From Prevotella sp. (lineage in GTDB: Bacteria; Bacteroidota; Bacteroidia; Bacteroidales; Bacteroidaceae), in assembly GCA_021204735.1 (NCBI GenBank), contig JAJPYV010000107.1:5217-19886 (forward strand): DNA of 14,670 nucleotides, in the 5' to 3' direction. Shown here piece after piece: positions 1 through 6,272 of the stretch; within the stretch, counting starts at the first letter, position 1, and every line of letters begins with the position of its first letter. The notes beneath the pieces are model-generated. The model did no database searches and had not been told where the DNA came from. It saw nothing but the letters and a program-made list of their open reading frames with translations. Both the position numbers and the translations under genes were made by a program.

Positions 1-248
1 GCAATATCGGTGATGGTAATGATGATGGCAATATAGGTGATGGTAATGATGATGGCAATATAGGTGATGGTAATGATGATGGCAATATAGGTGATGGTAA
101 TGATGATGGCAATATCGGTGATGGTAATGACGATGGCAATATCGGTGATGGTAATGATGATGGCAATATAGGTGATGGTAATGATGATGGTAATGTGGAT
201 GATGGAAATGTAGAAGATGGTAATGTAGAAGATGGTAATGATGATGGT
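1..248 (+). repeat. 27-bp in-frame tandem repeat coding GNIGDGNDD, degenerating into 15-bp units
   Basis: Units begin with GGC at 27, 54, 81, 108, 135 and 162, with a further copy cut by the left edge. They are near identical: the differences I see are the third base of the Ile codon (ATA or ATC) and one GAT to GAC change in the unit starting at 108. From 189 the array decays to 15-bp units coding GNVDD, GNVED, GNVED, ending near 248. All units are multiples of three, so gain or loss of copies keeps the reading frame. The array probably continues to the left of the window. Confidence 0.95.
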
Positions 249-401
249 ATAGAGGATATAAAAGTTACGGCTACAAGTCAGAAAGCCAAGAAAGGAGTAT
301 ATACTCTGACAGGATTAAAGATAAGCGAAGACAATTCTTTGCCAGCAGGTGTTGCAGCTGGAATGTATATAGTAGGTGGCAATAAGGTTGTTGTACGTTA
401 A
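1..401 (+). CDS. C-terminal part of a secreted/surface protein with Asp/Asn/Gly repeats (5' end outside window)
   Basis: The frame is open from base 3 to the TAA at 399-401, giving 132 visible residues; an internal ATG at 195 is not the real start because the repeat frame runs unbroken off the left edge. The visible part begins with about seven copies of the nonapeptide GNIGDGNDD, then shorter degenerate units (GNVDD, GNVED, GNVED), then a C-terminal segment of about 45 residues containing VYTLTGLKI and GMYIVGGNKVVVR. That ending resembles the last strands of type A sorting domains of type IX-secreted Bacteroidota proteins (Y-x-L-x-G-x-x-V, then L-x-x-G-x-Y-I-V-x-x-x-K-x-x-V). Secretion or surface attachment is therefore inferred. 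The acidic repeat could bind calcium or act as a spacer. The functional domain lies upstream and cannot be identified. A strong hairpin terminator follows 13 nt after the stop. Confidence 0.75.
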   Translation, partial: NIGDGNDDGNIGDGNDDGNIGDGNDDGNIGDGNDDGNIGDGNDDGNIGDGNDDGNIGDGNDDGNVDDGNVEDGNVEDGNDDGIEDIKVTATSQKAKKGVYTLTGLKISEDNSLPAGVAAGMYIVGGNKVVVR

Positions 402-414
402 TTGAACAAAAGAT

Positions 415-442
415 AAAAAACCAGCCTATTGGCTGGTTTTTT
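415..442. terminator. Bidirectional intrinsic terminator between convergent genes
   Basis: A run of six A (415-420), CCAGCC (421-426), loop TATT (427-430), GGCTGG (431-436) and six T (437-442) form a perfect stem with a U-tract when read on either strand. It lies 13 nt after the stop of the repeat-protein gene (+) and 35 nt beyond the stop of the outer-membrane protein gene (-), so it can end both transcripts. The rest of the intergenic gap (443-477) is only a CTATCTCT-rich simple sequence. Confidence 0.93.
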
Positions 443-477
443 ATGCTATCTCTCTATCTCTCTATATTCTATCGCTA

Positions 478-1449
478 TCAGAATAATCTGCAAGATATTC
501 GCAAGTTAATAACGGGATATATTTTGAATTTAGTTATTACATCAACATAGTCACCTACTTTTCCTCTGATATTTACAACTTCCTTTGCCAAGTTTGTACC
601 ATCGTGGGTTATTATTTCAGGTGTACCACCCCAGAACAAAGCGCCACAATCAAAAGAAATATTATATCTGTCAACATTAGGTATTAACCTTCCTCCATAT
701 CCGAAGCCTATGTAAGGCTTGAAGTTGTTGGCCTTTATCTTTGCTTTTACCATACTGTTATCACCAGGGACCATGAAGTAAGGTTTACCGTCTTGATAGT
801 CACCCATGTGTATTCCCATGCGTCCGTATTCCAAAATCTTGTCACCTATATCTGGATCTAAATAATAGTCAGACATGATAGGTTCGTCATTTATAATCTT
901 ATCATAAATGTTATTGTAAATGCTTACTGCCAAAAGGGTAGGCATATCTGCCGTAGTGTTGTAAGCTTTGGCAATTTTAGCTGGACCGAGGTAAAAACCT
1001 CCGGAGAAGTGCCAATGCTTGTTATGGAAGGGAAATACGTCAACTAATAAGTTGAAATTGTAGAATGTGGGTATTCCAATCATATCAATGGTTTTGTCAA
1101 CTCGATAACCTGTCAATGATTCCAATCTATCTATCATGTTATCCAAATTCGTACTTACCCAGTTGCCATTCTCATCGAATTTACCGCTTTCTATGCCGAA
1201 ATGCAATTTTGTGGAGATATGGGGCATGAATGAAAAACCAGCCCTGATTTGCACTTCCTTGCAAATAGGTGTGGCTAAGTCGATACCTATACCCGTAGTT
1301 CCAGCCGTAACAGCCAAATCCAAGTGCCTGAATGCTTTCACGTGAGAGCTATTATCAGTATTGGTATCACTGTCTGTTTGCGCAAATGACGCTAATGAAA
1401 TAACACAAGCTAATGCGGTTAATGCACATTTTTCACATATTTTCATCAT
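478..1449 (-). CDS. Outer-membrane beta-barrel-like protein, function unknown
   Basis: The 323-residue product begins with a clear signal peptide (hydrophobic core ALTALACVISLASF, likely cleavage after FAQ, about residue 24). The mature part shows alternating hydrophobic/polar strands rich in Gly and aromatics (for example DLAVTAGTTGIGIDLATP, GFYLGPAKIAKAY, FKPYIGFGYGGRL) and ends in a strand with terminal Phe (RISCRLF), as expected of proteins inserted in the outer membrane by the BAM machinery. From memory it resembles a conserved hypothetical outer-membrane protein of Bacteroides and Prevotella with no assigned role; this was not searched. It is the last gene of the rfbA unit, starting 9 nt after the HAD phosphatase gene, so a link to surface polysaccharide or the cell envelope is an inference from position only. 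Two adjacent ATG codons (1447-1449 and 1444-1446) could each start it. Confidence 0.8.
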   Translation of the reverse strand: MMKICEKCALTALACVISLASFAQTDSDTNTDNSSHVKAFRHLDLAVTAGTTGIGIDLATPICKEVQIRAGFSFMPHISTKLHFGIESGKFDENGNWVSTNLDNMIDRLESLTGYRVDKTIDMIGIPTFYNFNLLVDVFPFHNKHWHFSGGFYLGPAKIAKAYNTTADMPTLLAVSIYNNIYDKIINDEPIMSDYYLDPDIGDKILEYGRMGIHMGDYQDGKPYFMVPGDNSMVKAKIKANNFKPYIGFGYGGRLIPNVDRYNISFDCGALFWGGTPEIITHDGTNLAKEVVNIRGKVGDYVDVITKFKIYPVINLRISCRLF

Positions 1450-1458
1450 TATTTAAAA

Positions 1459-1896
1459 TCAAAATTGCCACCAATGCTTTTTCTTTTTTCCTACTTGATC
1501 CTGATATGAAAGGTTGCCGCTTCGCTCCCTATAAATATCATAAAGGGTCTTATGTTCGTTAATCATCATGTAGATAGTACCCCAGTCGGGAAGGCCTCCC
1601 ACATTACAATCATCAATGAACACTTCAGCCTTTATTTTCCGTGAGAAGTACTTATTACTGGCAGATCCGTTTTCTTCTGGATAATCCTTGTTCACCGCAT
1701 AAAACTCAACGCCACGATCTTTGCACCATTGTACAGCGTCATCCAAGAGTTTTCCTTCACGTACAGTCCATAGAATAATTTTATGATGGTCGGCAATAAG
1801 TTTTTTTATCGTATCTATGGCAAAGGGGATTTCCTCTCCTATTTCCGGATACTTGTGCTCCACTATTGTTCCGTCAAAGTCTAATGCTATTGTCAT
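1459..1896 (-). CDS. Small HAD-superfamily phosphatase
   Basis: The 145-residue protein carries the HAD catalytic motifs: motif I DFDGT (nucleophile Asp6, acid/base Asp8), motif II Thr44 in ILWTVR, a Lys in NKYFSRKIK (Lys82 or Lys87) as motif III, and motif IV FIDDCNVGG (Asp95, Asp96) for magnesium. The chain is close to a bare Rossmann core with little room for a cap domain, resembling the short BT0820-type HAD proteins of Bacteroidota. The reaction is presumably hydrolysis of a phosphomonoester; the substrate cannot be read from sequence. The gene sits between the Wzc-like kinase (44 nt gap) and the outer-membrane protein (9 nt gap), so a sugar-phosphate substrate or a role linked to polysaccharide is plausible but inferred. 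The C-terminus is basic and aromatic (GKKKKHWWQF), which is unusual for such a short enzyme. Confidence 0.85.
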   Translation of the reverse strand: MTIALDFDGTIVEHKYPEIGEEIPFAIDTIKKLIADHHKIILWTVREGKLLDDAVQWCKDRGVEFYAVNKDYPEENGSASNKYFSRKIKAEVFIDDCNVGGLPDWGTIYMMINEHKTLYDIYRERSGNLSYQDQVGKKKKHWWQF

Positions 1897-1940
1897 GTTA
1901 TAATTATTCTTATATAAAACAAGCTACCTGATTAAATTGT

Positions 1941-4466
1941 TTAGTGCTTGACAGAAGTATCATTTTTGTTTGCATAATGACTGGAGGAGTAGTTACCATA
2001 GCTGCCATAGTTACCATATTTACCATACTTGCCATATTTACCATACTTGCCATAATATCCATAGCGGCTATATTTGCCATACTTGCCATATCCATAATAA
2101 TAACCGTATTTTTTCATTGACAAGTCAATACCGTTGATGGCTATGCACATATTAGGTAATTTCTTCTCGTCAGCCAACGAGTTTACCATACCGAAGTTTA
2201 CTTTCGGTGTAAAGTCGGCACGGCACAAGTAAACAGTGATGTTCGCACTCTTTCCTATTTGCAACGTATCCGTTACAAGACCGACAGGTGCACTGTCGAT
2301 GAGCACATAGTCGTATTGCTTTTTCAGAATACTTATCACTTTATCCAATGAAGGACGTGAAACGAGCTCTGCAGGGTTTGGAGGAATTGGACCAGCCATA
2401 AGCAAATCAAGATTGTCGTTTATTCCAGATGGCAATATTTGAGCCTTTACCATTTCCAATTGCGGATTATCATGTGTCAAGAGAACTGTTATACCATTGT
2501 GGTGATTGTTTATGTCAAACAATTCTGCCAAACGAGGTTTACGTATGTCAAGACCTACCAAAATCACTTTCTTTCCCAACAAAGCGAAACTTACTGCGAG
2601 GTTAGCAGCCGTAAATGTCTTTCCCTCACCAGAAGTAGAGGAGGTGAATAGTATCACATTCTCTCCATCTTTAAGCATAAACTGAATGTTTGTACGCATG
2701 GAGCGGAATATTTCCTCCATTTGGTTGTTCTCGTTCTCATGCACAACAATGTCAGCCTTGGTCTTTGCAGTTTCACTTGCTGTAACGATATCAGCAATAA
2801 TAGGAAGTTGGGTGAGGCTTGCCACGTCATCATGTCCTTCTATCCTATAGCGGAAGAAATTGATGATGTAGATGCAGCCTGAAGGAATGGCAATACCCAG
2901 TATTAAAGCGATGAGGAGGATTATGCTGCTCTTAGGGCTTACTTTGCCGTCAAATTTCGGATTTTCAATCAGTTTACCTTTATCAGCAGTTGCCGCTAAT
3001 GAAATAGAATTTTCCTCACGTTTCTGCAAAAGCATAAGATAAAGACCGGATTTAACTTCCTGTTGACGTCCTATCTGCGTGAGAATTCTTTCTTGTTCAG
3101 GCACTCTGGTTACATCATTGCTATATTGTCTTAACTGTCGGTTTATAGCATCTCTTTCTATCTCAAGATTTTTCCTGGCTTGCAGTAAAGCCTGTTGTAT
3201 ACTGGCTTGCATGTTATCGAGCTGTGAGGTAAGTTCGGTTACAACAGGGCTATTTTCCGAGGCGGTATTGAGTAACCTGTTACGCTCAAGGGCGATTTTA
3301 TTGTATTCATTAATGAGTGAAGTTGAAGATTCGTCTTTCAAACCGACATTAGAAGGAAGAACCTGATGCTTGTTGCCAGGGCGGTTGGCAAATTGTATCA
3401 AACTGGCAATAAGAGAAAGTTGTGTTTCTGCTTCAGTTAATTTTTGCTCGTATGCGGAAGTATTTGTTGACGCTGTTGTTGCATTAAGTTGCAGTTCCAT
3501 CAAGTTGTTACGTCTCTTATATTGTTCCAGTTCATCATCCGTGCTTCCAAGTTCAATATTGATTTTCTCCAAACGGTCGTTTATGAATTTCTCTGTACTT
3601 ATTGCCAATTCGTTCTTGTCGTTGTTTGCCTGTCGGTTGTAGCAGACTATCAATTGACGTAAGTAGTCCATACCACGATTTATACTCTGGTTCTTAAATT
3701 CAATGTTGAAAACAGATGAAGTTTTTGAAGTCTGTTCAACAGAAAGGTTTTCTACATAATAGTAGGAGGCAATGCGAGGAGAATTTATAGTTACAATAAG
3801 AGTCTCGTCTTCTTTTAATTCATAATTACCATTATTAGTAAGTATTAGTTTACCAATTCTGGTGTTTATTATGGTTGGAATGTTCTTTACTTTTTGTTCG
3901 AAATCGTAAGGGCCGGAGAATTTTATTTCGCTTTCCGATATATAATAAGTGCCGTTTACAACATACCCATCTTTTTCCCTTGTTATCTCTAATTCTACAG
4001 GAGCATTCAGTTTGTCAAGATGTTCGCTATCCATGTCAACATCTATAGGATTTTCCTTATAGATAAGAGTTTTCTTTATATGACCTTTTTTGTAGTAATT
4101 TACATATATCTTTAAATCACGAACAGCCTCTTCCGCTATGGTAGAGGAAGTAAGGATTTCCTTTTCGTTCTCAGTACCGTAGCTATTGCTTATAATACCG
4201 AGGTTTTGCATACTTTCGAGGGTCTGTAACATTCCCGTTCCACTCTTTTTGTTGTTATCATCCTTGATAAGGAGTTTTGCTGTCATGTTATACACAGGAG
4301 TCTTGTAATGAATGTACAAGAAAGCCACACAAAGGCAGATAAGCACGGATAAGACAAACCATTTCCAATTCAGTATAAAGGCTGAATATATAGTTTCAAA
4401 ACTGAACGAGGAAAATTCTTCCTCTTTCATCTCTTGCAGTTTCTGATTGTTATCAATTTCACTCAT
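1941..4466 (-). CDS. Wzc-like polysaccharide co-polymerase fused to BY-type tyrosine autokinase
   Basis: This 841-residue inner-membrane protein would set chain length in the synthesis and export of a capsule or exopolysaccharide. Domain order: cytoplasmic N-terminus; Wzz domain with first membrane helix at about 36-53; long periplasmic part with coiled coil at about 285-470; GNVR-type segment ending near 500; second membrane helix at about 514-538 preceded by SPK; then the cytoplasmic kinase. Kinase motifs are the oligomerisation motif E585-x2-R588-x2-R591, Walker A around Gly613-Thr617 (SGEGKT), a Walker A' reading ILVGLDIRKP (Asp640, Arg642) and Walker B VLIDSAP (Asp724). The Walker A' has Gly638 where many family members have Asp. 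The tail has 18 tyrosines between Tyr787 and Tyr831, the expected autophosphorylation cluster. It is 28 nt downstream of rfbA in the same unit. E. coli Wzc is about 720 residues, so both the periplasmic part and the tail are long here. Confidence 0.95.
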   Translation of the reverse strand: MSEIDNNQKLQEMKEEEFSSFSFETIYSAFILNWKWFVLSVLICLCVAFLYIHYKTPVYNMTAKLLIKDDNNKKSGTGMLQTLESMQNLGIISNSYGTENEKEILTSSTIAEEAVRDLKIYVNYYKKGHIKKTLIYKENPIDVDMDSEHLDKLNAPVELEITREKDGYVVNGTYYISESEIKFSGPYDFEQKVKNIPTIINTRIGKLILTNNGNYELKEDETLIVTINSPRIASYYYVENLSVEQTSKTSSVFNIEFKNQSINRGMDYLRQLIVCYNRQANNDKNELAISTEKFINDRLEKINIELGSTDDELEQYKRRNNLMELQLNATTASTNTSAYEQKLTEAETQLSLIASLIQFANRPGNKHQVLPSNVGLKDESSTSLINEYNKIALERNRLLNTASENSPVVTELTSQLDNMQASIQQALLQARKNLEIERDAINRQLRQYSNDVTRVPEQERILTQIGRQQEVKSGLYLMLLQKREENSISLAATADKGKLIENPKFDGKVSPKSSIILLIALILGIAIPSGCIYIINFFRYRIEGHDDVASLTQLPIIADIVTASETAKTKADIVVHENENNQMEEIFRSMRTNIQFMLKDGENVILFTSSTSGEGKTFTAANLAVSFALLGKKVILVGLDIRKPRLAELFDINNHHNGITVLLTHDNPQLEMVKAQILPSGINDNLDLLMAGPIPPNPAELVSRPSLDKVISILKKQYDYVLIDSAPVGLVTDTLQIGKSANITVYLCRADFTPKVNFGMVNSLADEKKLPNMCIAINGIDLSMKKYGYYYGYGKYGKYSRYGYYGKYGKYGKYGKYGNYGSYGNYSSSHYANKNDTSVKH
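1974..2108 (-). repeat. 9-bp tandem repeat coding Lys/Asn-Tyr-Gly in the autokinase tail
   Basis: On the minus strand this stretch codes residues 787-831, mostly KYG and related YG triplets. On the plus strand it appears as repeated units such as TTACCATAT, TTGCCATAC and TTACCATAC between about 1993 and 2095. The unit length of 9 bp keeps frame, so slippage would change the number of tyrosines rather than break the gene. Confidence 0.85.
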
Positions 4467-4494
4467 TGTTTATAGATTTACTTTTGTTGTCAAT

Positions 4495-5376
4495 TTAATG
4501 TTTTGTGTCTATTAGCTCCATGAGGTATTTGCCATAATCGTTTTTCAGCATTGGTGTTGCCGTTTCTTTTAATTTTTCAGAATCGATCCACCCTTGTTTG
4601 TAAGCGATTTCCTCAAGACAAGCGATTTTGAGACCTTGGCGTTTTTCGATTACTTCTATGAAAGTAGATGCTTCACTAAGACTATCATGGGTACCTGTAT
4701 CTAACCATGCGAATCCACGTTGAAGAGTTTGCACTTTGAGAGTTCCCCGTTTCAAATATTCTTGATTAACCGTGGTGATTTCTAATTCACCTCTGGAACT
4801 CGGTTTGATATTTTTTGCTATCTCAACTACACTGTTGGGGTAGAAATACAGTCCCACTACGGCATAATTACTTTTGGGGTTGGCGGGCTTTTCTTCTATA
4901 CTTAAGCAGTTGCCGTTTTCATCAAATTCAGCTACACCATACCGCTCTGGGTCGTTTACATAATAACCAAACACTGTAGCTTTGTTTTCTTTTTCGGCAT
5001 TTTTCACGCTGTCGTTGAGCAATGCGGTGAAACCAGCTCCATGGAAGATATTGTCACCCAAGACTAAACATACACAGTCGTTACCGATAAATTCTTCTCC
5101 GATAATAAAAGCCTGTGCCAGACCATCAGGTGAGGGTTGTTCTGCATATTCAAAACGCATACCTAAATTTGAACCATCACCAAGAAGCCTTTTAAATCCA
5201 GGGAGGTCGTAAGGTGTGGATATAATAAGAATATCCTTAATTCCTGCAAGCATAAGTACGGAAATGGGATAATATATCATTGGTTTATCAAAAATCGGTA
5301 TTAACTGTTTGCTAATACCCTTGGTAATGGGATAAAGTCGAGTCCCGGAACCACCAGCCAATACAATTCCTTTCAT
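4495..5376 (-). CDS. rfbA: Glucose-1-phosphate thymidylyltransferase (dTDP-glucose pyrophosphorylase)
   Basis: The enzyme (EC 2.7.7.24, also RmlA) joins glucose 1-phosphate and dTTP to give dTDP-glucose, the first step to dTDP-L-rhamnose and other dTDP-deoxysugars, in the cytoplasm. The 293-residue length is typical. Visible motifs are the nucleotide-binding loop [11 protein letters not shown] (residues 6-16), Lys23 in [11 protein letters not shown], the sugar-binding segment [12 protein letters not shown] (79-90), metal-binding Asp108 in [14 protein letters not shown] (161-164) and Asp226 in WLDTGTH. It is the first gene of a leftward unit with the Wzc-like kinase, which fits supply of activated sugar for a surface polysaccharide. 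The rfbB, rfbC and rfbD partners are not in the window. The predicted promoter at 5486-5517 leaves a leader of about 100 nt with no obvious hairpin. ATG at 5376 gives the canonical MKGIVLAGG start. Confidence 0.97.
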   Translation of the reverse strand: MKGIVLAGGSGTRLYPITKGISKQLIPIFDKPMIYYPISVLMLAGIKDILIISTPYDLPGFKRLLGDGSNLGMRFEYAEQPSPDGLAQAFIIGEEFIGNDCVCLVLGDNIFHGAGFTALLNDSVKNAEKENKATVFGYYVNDPERYGVAEFDENGNCLSIEEKPANPKSNYAVVGLYFYPNSVVEIAKNIKPSSRGELEITTVNQEYLKRGTLKVQTLQRGFAWLDTGTHDSLSEASTFIEVIEKRQGLKIACLEEIAYKQGWIDSEKLKETATPMLKNDYGKYLMELIDTKH

Positions 5377-5485
5377 GTTTCGTGTATGTTTTGTAAAAAC
5401 ATTAATATTAGAGTGTTATAAAAATCTCTTTGTTATTAGTTTTTTTTGTGCTTATGTCTATTGAACACAACTCAACAACGCTTTG

Positions 5486-5517
5486 CAAAGGTATGAAAAA
5501 AGTGGATAATAATCAAA
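5486..5517 (-). promoter_or_regulatory. Bacteroidota-type promoter for the rfbA unit
   Basis: Read on the minus strand, TTTG (5517-5514) is followed after 20 nt by TACCTTTG (5493-5486), matching the primary-sigma consensus TTTG-N19-21-TAnnTTTG. It points toward rfbA, whose start codon is about 110 nt downstream of the -7 element. Confidence 0.8.
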
Positions 5518-5523
5518 TTTTAT

Positions 5524-5554
5524 TTTGCTTTTTGACGCAATTGATGTAATTTTG
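5524..5554 (+). promoter_or_regulatory. Bacteroidota-type promoter for the mtaB unit
   Basis: TTTG (5524-5527), a 19-nt spacer and TAATTTTG (5547-5554) match the consensus exactly. It points toward the 211-aa gene starting at 5608, giving a 5' leader of roughly 45 nt. The -33 element is 6 bp from the -33 element of the divergent rfbA promoter. Confidence 0.8.
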
Positions 5555-5575
5555 CACACATCTTTTTATTACATA

Positions 5576-5586
5576 GGGGTAACCCC
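5576..5586. other. Short perfect palindrome GGGGTAACCCC in the 5' leader
   Basis: GGGGT-A-ACCCC lies between the predicted start of transcription and the ATG at 5608. It is the only GC-rich block in an AT-rich leader. It is too short and too close-looped for a convincing RNA hairpin; a protein-binding site is possible, and so is chance. Confidence 0.3.
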
Positions 5587-5607
5587 CATTAATAATTTTT
5601 TTAGCTT

Positions 5608-6243
5608 ATGGGATTTATCAACAAACTATTTGGAAGAAATAGCGGCAAAAAAGCAGGCGGGATGGAAGACTACATGACGCTTATACGTGTATATTTGCAA
5701 GCGGCAATAGCCGAGAATGCTAATATAACGAATCTTGCTATGCTGCCTGATTTACGTATGTTCAAAACCACATTACATGTTCCTACTGTTAACAACAAAC
5801 TTGGAGTTGGGGAAAAGAAGCATTGCAAAAAGATGTTACAAGATTTGTATGCAACAGACGATGGTTTTTTCAAGGAATTGGATCAAAGTATCCGCAAGAA
5901 TTGTCGAAAGATACAGGATGTTCAGATATATATTGTACAGTTCCAGAATTTCACACAAGATCTTATGATGCTTATGGGAAATTTAATGAAATTCAAGTTG
6001 CGTATGCCGTCGTTTATGAAAAAGGCGATATATACCATGACAGAAAAAACCGTTTCAGACATCTTCAATAAGAATGATTTTAAAGATGCCGGTGTAATGA
6101 AAACAGTAGTGGCAATCCGCAGTTATGACAAGCGTTTGGGATTCAGTGAGAAATGGGTAACCGACTTTGTATATCAAGTGGTGATGTTGGCTAAAAAAGA
6201 GCCTAAGCCAAAAGAGGAAAAAGACAAGAAGGATAAAAAGTGA
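5608..6243 (+). CDS. Protein of unknown function encoded upstream of mtaB
   Basis: I do not recognise a domain in this 211-residue protein. It has no signal peptide and no membrane helix, so it is probably cytoplasmic. It begins with a small amphipathic stretch (MGFINKLFGRN), has a mostly helical-looking body, a Met-rich hydrophobic/basic patch at about 119-137 (Met120, 121, 123, 127, 133, 137) and a highly charged Lys/Glu tail (residues 197-211). Codon use looks like that of its neighbours and the start lies about 45 nt after an exact promoter, so the gene is very likely real. It is the first gene of a unit with mtaB (29-nt gap) and a glycosyltransferase, which suggests co-expression but no function. 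The lysine-rich tail might contact RNA or membrane phosphate; that is speculation. Confidence 0.85.
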   Translation: MGFINKLFGRNSGKKAGGMEDYMTLIRVYLQAAIAENANITNLAMLPDLRMFKTTLHVPTVNNKLGVGEKKHCKKMLQDLYATDDGFFKELDQSIRKNCRKIQDVQIYIVQFQNFTQDLMMLMGNLMKFKLRMPSFMKKAIYTMTEKTVSDIFNKNDFKDAGVMKTVVAIRSYDKRLGFSEKWVTDFVYQVVMLAKKEPKPKEEKDKKDKK

Positions 6244-6272
6244 GGAAGGTGTGAATCATTATTTTACCGAAA

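Noticed and set aside
1..248. CRISPR-like array or non-coding minisatellite
   Set aside because: The 27-bp units are contiguous with no spacers and stay in one open frame that continues into a plausible protein C-terminus.
195..401. A complete 68-residue gene starting at the ATG at 195
   Set aside because: The frame is open and repetitive all the way to the left edge, so this ATG is internal to a longer truncated gene.
443..477. CTATCTCT simple repeat between the convergent genes
   Set aside because: Two short copies plus decayed remnants in a 35-bp gap; no evidence of function.
1910..2095. Met-rich small reading frame on the minus strand
   Set aside because: It is the alternative-frame reading of the KYG-coding repeat in the autokinase tail.
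478..5376. A complete capsule or O-antigen locus
   Set aside because: Only rfbA, the chain-length kinase and two accessory genes are here; no polymerase, flippase, initiating transferase or Wza-type exporter is visible.
5377..5485. Riboswitch or attenuator in the rfbA leader
   Set aside because: The AT-rich leader shows no strong stem or terminator-antiterminator pair.
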